From Jejuia rubra (GTDB lineage: Bacteria; Bacteroidota; Bacteroidia; Flavobacteriales; Flavobacteriaceae), in the NCBI RefSeq assembly GCF_042684665.1, contig NZ_JBHULY010000006.1, positions 1 through 64,000 of the forward strand: a stretch of 64,000 nucleotides of DNA. The letters are read 5' to 3'. The notes beneath the pieces are model-generated. The model had not been told where the DNA came from. It worked only from the letters and a program-made list of their open reading frames with translations, and searched no databases. Below, in pieces: positions 9,388 through 18,127 of this stretch. Position 1 is the stretch's first letter. The number at the start of each line of letters is the position of its first letter. A program made the position numbers and the translations under genes.

Positions 9388-10920
9388 ATGAAATACTTGT
9401 TTTTTTTACTTTTCATATTGCTCTTAACTGTTAATTCTTATGCACAAAATAAACCAAATATTGTGTTTATTTTGGCCGATGATTTGGGGTGGAGCGATGT
9501 TACATTATACGGAAAAACTAAACTCTACGAAACGCCAAATTTAGAACGATTAGCGTCACGAGGTATAACATATACCAATGCCTATTCTGCAAGCCCTTTG
9601 TGCTCTCCAACAAGGTCTAGTATTTTAACAGGGCAAACACCTTTGCGCACAGGTATTACTGCGCCAACAGCACACCTAAAAAAAGTAGTACTAAAGGCAT
9701 CACTTGAAGAAAACCCAAATAGCGGGAATAAAGCAGTAAATTGTGTTTCAGTATCCCGATTAGACAATAAACTACCCACTCTGGTAAAGCAATTTAAAAA
9801 AGCAGGCTATTCTACGGCACATTTTGGAAAATGGCATTTAGGAAGCGAACCATATTCTCCTTTACAACATGGCTTTGATGTAGATATCCCACATTGGCCA
9901 GGTCCCGGGCCTGCAGGAAGTTTTGTGGCGCCTTGGAAATATCCAAATTTTAAAGAAAAATATCCCAAAGAACACATAGAGGATAGAATGGCTGATGAAG
10001 CTGTTTCTTGGTTAAGACATGTAGATAAGTCTAAGCCGTTTTTTATGAATTACTGGCAATTTTCTGTACATGCGCCTTTTGATGCTAAGGAAAGTTTGAA
10101 GAAATATTACAGTTCTAAAGTAGACCTAACAGATTTGCAACATTCTTCTACATACGCCGCTATGGTACATTCTTTAGACCAAGCAGTAGGACGATTGCTG
10201 GATGAGATTGACAGATTAGGTATTGCAGATAATACCATTATTGTTTTTACAAGTGATAACGGAGGAAACATGTACAACGGCATTACAGATGTATTGCCTT
10301 CTGGAGAAAAATATATTACTCCGCCAACAAGTAATAGACCTCTGCGAGGTGGAAAAGCAACCATTTACGAAGGCGGTATTAGAGTGCCAACTATCATTTC
10401 TTGTCCAGGGGTAACAACTCCTAAAACTAAATCGGATCAAATAATCCAATCTACAGATTTTTATCCAACACTTTTAAATTTAGCAAATATCCCTCTTCCC
10501 AAAAATCATATTATTGATGGTATGGATATAACGCCTACATTAAAAGGGGAAACCATTGAAAGAGATGGGATTGTTACATTTTTCCCTCATCAACCAAAGG
10601 TGCCGGATTGGTTGCCAGCTTCAATTTCGGTTCGTTCTGGAGATTGGAAGTTAATTCGAATTTTTCATTTGGATAAAGATTTTAAACATGCGTATCGACT
10701 CTACAACTTAAAATGGGATATTGGAGAACATAATGATCTCTCAAAGGTATACCCTGAAAAAATAATAGAACTGGATAAAATAATTGAAAATAGTATAGCT
10801 GATTCTAATGCTATAATACCTATCCCGAATACGTCATTTGACTCTACTAAATTCGCTCCTGAAACTATAGGTATACAAGCTGGAGGCTATAAAGGTGTAA
10901 AAAGGATAGAAGTGAATTAA
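9388..10920 (+). CDS. Secreted sulfatase (type I, formylglycine)
   Basis: A 510-residue S1-type sulfatase. I place the start at the ATG at 9388, which gives a clean signal peptide (MKYLFFLLFILLL...NSYAQ); an in-frame ATG at 9355 would add 11 residues that spoil it. The activation motif CSPTRSSILTG has its Cys at residue 72, which is converted to formylglycine in active enzymes. ADDLGWSD supplies the metal-binding Asp pair, and FTSDNGG the other metal site. It is transcribed divergently from the rhamnosidase under a matching operator, which argues for removal of sulfate from a rhamnose-rich algal polysaccharide. No maturase gene is seen in the window. The S1 subfamily is not decided. Confidence 0.92.
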   Translation: MKYLFFLLFILLLTVNSYAQNKPNIVFILADDLGWSDVTLYGKTKLYETPNLERLASRGITYTNAYSASPLCSPTRSSILTGQTPLRTGITAPTAHLKKVVLKASLEENPNSGNKAVNCVSVSRLDNKLPTLVKQFKKAGYSTAHFGKWHLGSEPYSPLQHGFDVDIPHWPGPGPAGSFVAPWKYPNFKEKYPKEHIEDRMADEAVSWLRHVDKSKPFFMNYWQFSVHAPFDAKESLKKYYSSKVDLTDLQHSSTYAAMVHSLDQAVGRLLDEIDRLGIADNTIIVFTSDNGGNMYNGITDVLPSGEKYITPPTSNRPLRGGKATIYEGGIRVPTIISCPGVTTPKTKSDQIIQSTDFYPTLLNLANIPLPKNHIIDGMDITPTLKGETIERDGIVTFFPHQPKVPDWLPASISVRSGDWKLIRIFHLDKDFKHAYRLYNLKWDIGEHNDLSKVYPEKIIELDKIIENSIADSNAIIPIPNTSFDSTKFAPETIGIQAGGYKGVKRIEVN

Positions 10921-11257
10921 CCAATTTTTTTACTTGTTCTGTTTCATAGTATATGTAGTGAATAAAAACTAATAACCTCTTAACTATTATGAATAGTTGT
11001 AATAGTTAATTTCTACTCAAAAAAGACTCCTATTCAATTTAACTTTTTGCTTATAAGGGAGTACTGTATATATACATTTACCCCCTAAATTAAAAACATT
11101 TACCCCTGTAAAAGGAGCCATTTATCCCCCTATCAAAAACATATCTCCTTAAAGAAAAAGCAAGAACATTATAATATTGTAGTATAAGGTGTTTACTGGC
11201 ATCTAACACGTTTACCAACTATATATACTAATACTCTAACTTTTAAACTTTACTAAA
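10921..11257. other. Gene-free region between sulfatase and GntR regulator
   Basis: This stretch of 337 bases has no supported gene. It contains the 22-bp-period motif array at 11075-11150 and a probable -7 box TAATATTG at 11172-11179. No clear terminator hairpin follows the sulfatase. A loose inverted pair, ACTCC near 11025 and GGAGT near 11058, flanks an AT-rich stretch just before the array. Confidence 0.7.
11075..11179 (+). promoter_or_regulatory. Direct-repeat operator array and promoter of the GntR gene
   Basis: CATTTACCCCCT (11075), CATTTACCCCTG (11097) and CATTTATCCCCCT (11119) start exactly 22 bp apart, and a weaker copy, CATATCTCCTT, starts at 11140. TAATATTG at 11172-11179 is a near-consensus -7 box, and the fourth copy overlaps the matching -33 position. 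Direct repeats with a period of two helical turns suit an AraC-type activator or a cooperative repressor. Which protein binds is unknown. Confidence 0.55.
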
Positions 11258-12304
11258 ATGGAAATAACAAATCTTATCAACATCGATGACTATTCAAGAG
11301 AGTCTAAATATGAGCAAATTGTTAAATCTATAATTCATAATATTTCCGTTGGAAATTTAGTTATGGATCAAAAAATTCCATCAATCAACAGTTTTAGCGA
11401 AAACTTATTTGTGTCTCGTGACACGGTTGAAAAAGCATATAACATTTTAAAAGAGCGCAATGTAATTTCTTCTATAAGAGGTAAAGGCTTTTATATTGCC
11501 AGAACAGAACTTATATCTAAGGTTAATATTTTGTTTTTAATTAATAAGCTAAGTGATTATAAAATGAAAATTTATAATGCCTTTGCAGATTCAATTGGAG
11601 AAAATGCTCATGCAGACCTTCAAATTTATAATGGGGATGAAACACTATTTTTAAATCTACTAGACAAGCACAAACTATCTTATGACTATTATGTAATTAT
11701 GCCTCATTTTAAAACTGAGAATTTGGAACACACTAGTATGACTCCAAAAATTTCTAACGCTTTAAAAAAGATACCAGAAAACAAACTTATTTTAATGGAT
11801 AATGCATTAGAATCAAATCAAAATCAAATTATAACAGTATATCAAGATTTTGAGAAGGATATTTATGGTGCGTTATCTGAAGGACTTCACATATTAAGTA
11901 AATACCAAAAAATAATATTGGTTTATCCCCAGGAATCAATTTACCCATATCCTAGAAGGATTTTTCATGGCTTTAGAAAATTTTGTGATACACATCAATT
12001 TGATTTTGAGGTCATAGATAAAGTATCTGATGACATGACCGTTAATAAAGGAGATTTATTCATTATTATCGAAGAGTCGGAGTTAGTCACTTTTGTAGAA
12101 CAAGCAAGAGAAAAAGAATTTAAACTTGGAGAAGATATTGGCGTTATTTCTTATAACGACACACCTCTTAAAAATCTTTTTGGAATTTCAGTTGTAACTA
12201 CAGATTATAATGTTATGGGAGACATGGCGGCCAAAATGATTTTAAATAAGGAAAGAGGGAAGTATAAAGTACCGTTCAATTTTATTCAGAGAGCGTCTGC
12301 TTAA
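11258..12304 (+). CDS. GntR-type regulator with sugar-binding-like effector domain
   Basis: A 348-residue transcription factor. Residues about 12-85 form a GntR winged helix (KYEQIVKSIIHNI, IPSINSFSENLFVSRDTVEKAY, then the wing IRGKGFYI). The remaining 260 residues resemble the periplasmic-binding-protein fold used by LacI-type effectors (IILVYPQ, FHGFRKFC, GDLFIII, IGVISYNDTPL). This GntR plus LacI-like layout is common next to sugar catabolic loci in Bacteroidota. It lies between the sulfatase and the HTCS and may sense free rhamnose or a derivative. The motif array in front of it suggests that its own expression is controlled. Confidence 0.85.
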   Translation: MEITNLINIDDYSRESKYEQIVKSIIHNISVGNLVMDQKIPSINSFSENLFVSRDTVEKAYNILKERNVISSIRGKGFYIARTELISKVNILFLINKLSDYKMKIYNAFADSIGENAHADLQIYNGDETLFLNLLDKHKLSYDYYVIMPHFKTENLEHTSMTPKISNALKKIPENKLILMDNALESNQNQIITVYQDFEKDIYGALSEGLHILSKYQKIILVYPQESIYPYPRRIFHGFRKFCDTHQFDFEVIDKVSDDMTVNKGDLFIIIEESELVTFVEQAREKEFKLGEDIGVISYNDTPLKNLFGISVVTTDYNVMGDMAAKMILNKERGKYKVPFNFIQRASA

Positions 12305-12589
12305 AATAATAGTTTCAGACTTTTATTTAACTGTAAAACTTAATTATTTGGTTTAAATTAGGATTGTCTTCCACAAAATAATCTTAATTCGCCATTAGTT
12401 GAGTTTTTTGTTTTTTAACAACTGATCATTGAGTTAAAGGGATTGTTTTTAATCTTATATTATTTCAATAATTCAACTCACTAAAATCATTAGAATCTAA
12501 AAATAGTCTAATAGTATTTGCATTTTGAGGTTAATTTAGAAATGCTTTATACTTATATTTAACAAGGCTTTGTAAGTTATTTAGTAAAT

Positions 12590-15500
12590 ATGATTAAAAC
12601 TATAAGAAAGTTTTATTTAGTTGGCTTTTTCTTAATAGTCTACACCTCCATGTTTTCGCAATGGCGATTACATCAAACTGGTGCAGATGAGGGTTTATCT
12701 CACAACAGGGTTACCAGTATTATTCAAGACAAGAACGGTTACTTGTGGTTTGCCACTTTAAATGGGGTTAACAAGTATGACGGCTATTCCATGAAGCATT
12801 ATAATTACGGCGCAGGTAATAAAGGCTTAAGCAGTAGTGTTATATTTAAATTATTTGAAGATAAAGATGGTTTTATTTGGGTAGGCACAATATCTGGACT
12901 TAATAGGATAAACCCTGACACAGGAAAAATTGACACTTATTTTAAGTCAGGCAACACACCAGTATTTACAGGTAAAAACAGGATATACCAGTCTGAATCT
13001 GGGATTTTCCTTATTAGTTCTTTAGATGGTATAAAGTTTTTCGAAATTGATGATAAAGGAAAACTAAAATATGAGTTTTTTTTGAATAAATATGGTGGTG
13101 TTAAATTGAATATTGAAAATATTAAGCCTTCTGCAAATGGTAAATTTTGGTTATTAACACCTTCCAAAACTGTTAAGCTACATCAAATCGATGTTATACG
13201 AGACGGGACAACTCCCAAGTTGTCTATTAAAGCTACAGATTATACGGACTCGTTGTTTGATAGTGAAAGCACCGTACTTGATATATTAGAATACCCAAAA
13301 AATATGTTTTGGGCTATAAATGAAGATCTTGAGTTGCTCAATATAAAATTAAATGCCGATTTAAAAGTTGTTGAGTCTAAAAAAATTGAACTCAAAGCGA
13401 GTATGAATCCTAGTCAATTAAAAGAGCAACGCTTAATTAATATGTCTGGAGATAAAGAAGGAAGAATATGGATTGCTGGGAATAGGTTGCTTCTAAACTA
13501 TAACGTCGAATCTGGGGAAATTAAAAATTTATCAAACGATAAACAATTAAAAAATGTTATTGATAATCAAGATTTTCAGAAAATTTTTATTGACAACTCC
13601 AATGTGTTGTGGTTATGTGCTTTAACTAATGGTTTGTTTAAAATGGATTTAGAAAGTCATTCTTTTTCCAATTCAACCGAATATTTGAATAGTAAATATT
13701 CATCGCAGTTGTTTAAATCACAAATAGTTACAATCTGTGAAGATAAAAAGGGGAACTTTTGGTTTGGAACTGAAGATGGGATTATTACCGCACTAGATAA
13801 GGATGTATTTAAAAACAACCAATCCAATACAACGGGGTCTCCCATAATTTATTTAGATTCAGTTAAAGGCATAAAAGCAGATAAAGCTACAATGTTTCCT
13901 GAAGTAAAACGCTTAATAAGCGATAGTGAAGGGGCTATATGGGTTGGAGCTTTAAACGGTCTGTTTAAAATTCAGTACAACGAAATATCTGAAACCTATA
14001 ATATCAAAGAAATTGATGATATAAAGGATGATTTTGGGAATATTATTGATAATCGTGTTTTTGCAATTAAAGAAGATAGGCAAGGAAATATTTGGTTTGG
14101 TTCATGGGGAAAGGGTGTTATAAAAATGAGCTTTAACAAGCAAACCAACTCTTATTATGCGGTTAATTATAAGGCGTCCAGTAAAGATTCTACAAGTTTA
14201 TCTAGTAACAACGTTAGGGATATTATAGAAGACGACCAAGGAGTTATGTGGGTAGCTACGGTTAATGGTTTAAACAAATTAAATCGTTCCTCAACAGGTG
14301 AAATAACTTTTGAAAAGTTTTATAATAATCCTGAAGATTCAAATTCTTTAAGTAGTAGCCATATAGTGGATATTCATCAAGCTAAAAATGGAGATCTTTA
14401 TATTGGAACTTATGGAGGAGGGTTAAACCGTTTAAGTTACTCTAATAAAGATGATTATAAATTTACTCATTATACGGTTGAGGATGGTTTGCCTAGTGAT
14501 GTTGTTTCTCAATTAAAAGAGGATTTCAAGGGAAATATTTGGTCTATTCACACAAGGCAAATTTCTAAATTAAACCCTAGTACGGGTAAAATAATATATT
14601 TTGAAAAAGAAGATGGCTTTAATGTCGATCAGTTTGTCGATAACGCCATGGAATTTACATCATCTGGAATGATGTTGTGTGGAGGTGTTGGTGGATTTAC
14701 TTTTTTTCATCCTAATAACCTAACAGTTAATACTCAAAAGCCACAAGTTACCCTCACAGATTTTAAATTATTTAATGAATCTATTGAGGTTAATGAAAAG
14801 ATAGATGGTAAAATAATATTAAATAAAGGGCTAAATGAAACTGAAAAAATCGTGTTACCATATGATTTAAATTCTTTTGAATTTGAGTTTTCAAGCATGC
14901 ACTTTTCTAACCCTAAAAAAAACAGGTGTAAGTTTGTTTTAGAAGGGTTTGAAGAAAAGTCCCATAGTACGACGGGTCAAGAGCGCAAATTTGCATCTTA
15001 TACAAACGTGCCTCCTGGAGATTATGTTTTCAAAGTATACGGTTCTAATAGCTCATCGATTTGGAGTGATGTGCCCAAGGAAATAATGATAACGATTACA
15101 CCACCTTGGTATCTAACAACTACTGCAATTCTATTTTTTATTTTCCTTTTAGGAGTCATTGGTTTTATCGTAAATAGAGTAAGATGGAATCAGATAAAAC
15201 TAAAAAATCAAATAAAACTGGAGAGTGCTTTACATGAAAAGTCCGAAGAGATGAATCAAATGAAATTAAGATTTTTTACGAATATTTCTCATGAATTAAG
15301 AACACCGCTAACACTTATAATAGGACCTCTACAGCAAATTATGGAGGGAAGTAATGATGCTAAATATTTACAGCGTTTAAATGCTATAATGTATAAAAAT
15401 TCAACACGACTGTTAAAGCTAATTAATCAATTATTAGACTTTAGAAGTGCAGAATCTGGCAATGTAAATTTAATAGTGGAGGAAGGAGATTTTGTAAGTT

Positions 15501-16867
15501 TTCTAACTGAAATTTATAAGGCTTTTGAAGAAATTGCAATAGAAAGACAAGTGGACTTTAAGTTTAAATCTAATAAAAAATCAATTGAGGGTTGGTTTGA
15601 TAATGACAAAATTGAAAAAGTGGTGTATAATTTATTATCCAATGCTTTTAAGTTTACACCTTCAGGTAAAAGCATTACAATAAATATAGATAAAAAAAAT
15701 ATTGGCGGTAAAGATTGTGCCATTATAAAAGTTGTTGATGAAGGCGTTGGAATATCTAGCGAAGATTTATCAAGTGTTTTTGAAAGGTTTTATCAAGTTA
15801 AAAAAGAAAGCAACAGCATACAAACAGGCTCTGGTCTGGGCTTAGCATATACAAAGCGATTGGTGGAAATCCATAAGGGTACCATTTCTATGGATAGCAC
15901 TGTAAATAAAGGCACAGCCTGTACAGTTTCAATTCCCATATCAAAAGAAGAATATGAAGATGATTCCATGCTCGAAATTCAACCTAAGCAATATGATTTT
16001 AGTTTTGTAAAAAATGAAGTTAAAGATTTCAAAAGCGACTTGATAACGCCTCCAAGAGCCACTAAAAAAGTTGAGCATACAAAGGACACTCCAACATTAC
16101 TAATAGTTGAGGATAATGCAGATTTAAGAGAATATTTATCTAATTACTTTGAAAACTATTACAAAGTAATAAATGCTAAAAACGGACAAGAAGGATTAGA
16201 TATCGCATTAAAAATGGGGCCAGACATAATAATTTCAGATTTAATGATGCCCATAATGAATGGTGTTGAAATGTGTAAAACAATTAAGAATGATATAAAC
16301 ACAAGTCATATTCCAGTAATAATTCTTACGGCAAAATTAGGGTTAGAAAATGAAAAAGAAGGTTTAGAGGCAGGTGCCGATGAATTCGTATTAAAACCTT
16401 TTAATATGGAGATTTTGCGACTTAGGGTTAATAATATTTTAAAAACCAAACAGCAATGGGCTGAAAAATTCAAGACAAAATCTACGCCCTCCAGTTGGAA
16501 AGAACTGTCCAGTAAACTAGATAAAGATTTCTTAAAAAAATCCTTTAAGTTTATTGATAAAAATATAGACAATTCAGATTATTCCGTAGAAAAATTTTCG
16601 TTAGACATTGGTATGAGTCGCTCTGCACTTCACAAAAAAATAAAGTCTATTACAGGACAGTCCACTTCAGAATTCATAAGAACTATTCGAATAAAACGTG
16701 CGGCAACACTAATGCTTTCTGGTCAATATTCCATTACGGAAATTATTTTTATGGTAGGCTTTTCGGATGCTAAGTATTTTAGAACATGTTTTAAAAAGCA
16801 ATTTGGACAAACACCAAGCAAGTACATTAAGGATTTTAAGGGAAAACAGAGGACAAAAAATAATTAA
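12590..16867 (+). CDS. Hybrid two-component system regulator (HTCS)
   Basis: A 1425-residue one-protein signalling system. After a signal peptide (about residues 1-23) come two seven-bladed-type regulator propeller domains with repeated DKNGYLWFAT-like motifs to about residue 720, a Y_Y_Y domain to about 830, and a membrane segment near 840-863. The cytoplasmic part has HisKA with phospho-His901 (NISHELRTP), a HATPase with GSGLGLAY, a receiver domain from about 1168 with phospho-Asp1217 (ISDLMMP), and an AraC helix-turn-helix at about 1320-1420. Such proteins bind oligosaccharide in the periplasm and activate nearby hydrolase genes. It is the best candidate for the activator of the rhamnosidase and sulfatase promoters. 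It is transcribed 285 bp after the GntR gene. Confidence 0.95.
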   Translation: MIKTIRKFYLVGFFLIVYTSMFSQWRLHQTGADEGLSHNRVTSIIQDKNGYLWFATLNGVNKYDGYSMKHYNYGAGNKGLSSSVIFKLFEDKDGFIWVGTISGLNRINPDTGKIDTYFKSGNTPVFTGKNRIYQSESGIFLISSLDGIKFFEIDDKGKLKYEFFLNKYGGVKLNIENIKPSANGKFWLLTPSKTVKLHQIDVIRDGTTPKLSIKATDYTDSLFDSESTVLDILEYPKNMFWAINEDLELLNIKLNADLKVVESKKIELKASMNPSQLKEQRLINMSGDKEGRIWIAGNRLLLNYNVESGEIKNLSNDKQLKNVIDNQDFQKIFIDNSNVLWLCALTNGLFKMDLESHSFSNSTEYLNSKYSSQLFKSQIVTICEDKKGNFWFGTEDGIITALDKDVFKNNQSNTTGSPIIYLDSVKGIKADKATMFPEVKRLISDSEGAIWVGALNGLFKIQYNEISETYNIKEIDDIKDDFGNIIDNRVFAIKEDRQGNIWFGSWGKGVIKMSFNKQTNSYYAVNYKASSKDSTSLSSNNVRDIIEDDQGVMWVATVNGLNKLNRSSTGEITFEKFYNNPEDSNSLSSSHIVDIHQAKNGDLYIGTYGGGLNRLSYSNKDDYKFTHYTVEDGLPSDVVSQLKEDFKGNIWSIHTRQISKLNPSTGKIIYFEKEDGFNVDQFVDNAMEFTSSGMMLCGGVGGFTFFHPNNLTVNTQKPQVTLTDFKLFNESIEVNEKIDGKIILNKGLNETEKIVLPYDLNSFEFEFSSMHFSNPKKNRCKFVLEGFEEKSHSTTGQERKFASYTNVPPGDYVFKVYGSNSSSIWSDVPKEIMITITPPWYLTTTAILFFIFLLGVIGFIVNRVRWNQIKLKNQIKLESALHEKSEEMNQMKLRFFTNISHELRTPLTLIIGPLQQIMEGSNDAKYLQRLNAIMYKNSTRLLKLINQLLDFRSAESGNVNLIVEEGDFVSFLTEIYKAFEEIAIERQVDFKFKSNKKSIEGWFDNDKIEKVVYNLLSNAFKFTPSGKSITINIDKKNIGGKDCAIIKVVDEGVGISSEDLSSVFERFYQVKKESNSIQTGSGLGLAYTKRLVEIHKGTISMDSTVNKGTACTVSIPISKEEYEDDSMLEIQPKQYDFSFVKNEVKDFKSDLITPPRATKKVEHTKDTPTLLIVEDNADLREYLSNYFENYYKVINAKNGQEGLDIALKMGPDIIISDLMMPIMNGVEMCKTIKNDINTSHIPVIILTAKLGLENEKEGLEAGADEFVLKPFNMEILRLRVNNILKTKQQWAEKFKTKSTPSSWKELSSKLDKDFLKKSFKFIDKNIDNSDYSVEKFSLDIGMSRSALHKKIKSITGQSTSEFIRTIRIKRAATLMLSGQYSITEIIFMVGFSDAKYFRTCFKKQFGQTPSKYIKDFKGKQRTKNN

Positions 16868-17264
16868 TTCAAGTTTTATTTTATGTCTTTTTTGGGCGTT
16901 ACCCTCCTTAGGTCGGGTCGGGCTTTCCGCTATATCTTTTTAAAAAATACGTTGCGAGGAGGTACGACGTGGCAATCTCAAAAATTTTAATCCCTAGCAA
17001 GTTTTATAGTTTCTAAGTTTTAAAAAGGATGCCGCTTCAATCCCTAACGCGGGCTTGCTTGCTTAGGTTTGGTAAAAATTTAAAAGTTGGGAATTTTTGT
17101 AGGGGGTTCTTAATTTTTTGGGATTCGTTTACCAAGATAAGCTCGCGTTTTAATGAAGTTTATCGGCTGTTAAACGAAGTTCGTTATTTTTTCTGACAAA
17201 GTCAAGCTTTTTAAATCAAAACCAAGCGTTAATTTTATAGAAATTTCAACATTTCAAATTACTT
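16868..17264. other. Gene-free region with a dispersed repeat
   Basis: This stretch of 397 bases marks the end of the sugar locus. Its first part, 16894-17050, is the long copy of a dispersed intergenic repeat listed separately. The rest, about 17056-17264, is AT-rich and contains no gene I can support. Base composition rises visibly in GC to the right of this stretch. Confidence 0.7.
16894..17050 (-). repeat. Dispersed intergenic repeat, long copy
   Basis: Read on the minus strand the element starts GCGTTAGGGATTGAA, continues with GCGGCATCC, includes a GAGATTGCCACG...CTCCTCGCAACG hairpin-like block, then GAAAGCCCGACCCG, and ends GGGTAACGCCC. Three of these blocks recur exactly in the copy at 24314-24393. 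Similar text is familiar from intergenic spaces of Flavobacteriaceae genomes. No coding potential is seen. Confidence 0.65.
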
Positions 17265-17975
17265 TTGAGGTATAAGCCAGTAACAAATTTGACCCACTTT
17301 CAAAATACATTACAAAATCCCGTTTGGCATTCCCTAAACGAGACGCATCAAAAGTTTGCCGTTTCATACGATGAGGTTGTATTTTATGCCCCGGAGATTT
17401 GTCCCTTTGGCGCATTTACAGATGCCACGAAAACCGCAGAAGCATTGACGGCCTATTCCAAACTGACGGATAGTTTTTTCCTGGTTTCTGAAAAAGACGT
17501 TCCGTCCTATGATGAAACTTTTGTGGTGTTAAACCAAAAAATGGAGGGATGCCAAATGGTTTTAAAAGATTTGATTGAGGTGGAAATGACAGAAGCCATT
17601 GTCCCATTAACCGAAGCACATATGCAGGCCATTTATGATTTAATCTGGCTGGTGATGCCGGGGTATTATCAAAGACGAACCTTCGATATGGGGGAGTACT
17701 ATGGCATTTTCAAAGACGGAAAATTAGTAGCCACCAGTGGCCAACGTATGCAAACGGATGGTTTTATTGAAGTGAGCGGTGTGGTGACCCACCCTGAGTA
17801 TACCCGGCGTGGTTTTGCAAAACAGCTTACGGTACATGCGACCAAGGAAATTTTAAAAACGGGCAAGCATCCTATTCTGCACACTACCAAAGGCAATCCT
17901 GCCATTGGCCTTTACGAAAGATTGGGTTTTGAATTGACCCGGGAGATGAATTGGTGGTATTTTAATAGGAAGTAA
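17265..17975 (+). CDS. GNAT family N-acetyltransferase
   Basis: A 236-residue protein whose C-terminal half is a GNAT domain of the FR47 type: the acetyl-CoA loop is in HPEYTRRGFAKQLT, followed by LHTTKGNPAIGLYERLGFEL. The N-terminal 110 residues form a second, degenerate domain. The only start in frame that keeps the whole protein is TTG at 17265, which coincides with a TACTTTTG sequence resembling a -7 box, so the true start is uncertain. The substrate is unknown. It stands alone between two repeat-bearing spacers. Confidence 0.8.
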   Translation: MRYKPVTNLTHFQNTLQNPVWHSLNETHQKFAVSYDEVVFYAPEICPFGAFTDATKTAEALTAYSKLTDSFFLVSEKDVPSYDETFVVLNQKMEGCQMVLKDLIEVEMTEAIVPLTEAHMQAIYDLIWLVMPGYYQRRTFDMGEYYGIFKDGKLVATSGQRMQTDGFIEVSGVVTHPEYTRRGFAKQLTVHATKEILKTGKHPILHTTKGNPAIGLYERLGFELTREMNWWYFNRK

Positions 17976-18003
17976 ATCGATTAAGGCTATTTTCAAAGAA
18001 TCT

Positions 18004-18122
18004 TGTCAGTTCCAGTGATTTCGAAGCATGAGAAATCGTATCGAGAACCACTTTATATAAGACATCAATGTTCTCGATACAAATTTCACTCATTCCAATC
18101 GTGAAATTCACTCGAACTGACA
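18004..18122. repeat. Nested inverted repeat, dispersed Bacteroidota type
   Basis: TGTCAGTTCCAGTGA at 18004-18018 pairs with TCACTCGAACTGACA at 18108-18122 (one mismatch), and inside it GTATCGAGAAC at 18038-18048 pairs perfectly with GTTCTCGATAC at 18070-18080. The nested hairpin lies between the 3' ends of the GNAT gene and the propeller/CehA gene and could stop transcription from both sides. This sequence class is familiar as a dispersed repeat in Bacteroidota. Confidence 0.7.
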
Positions 18123-18127
18123 TTGTG

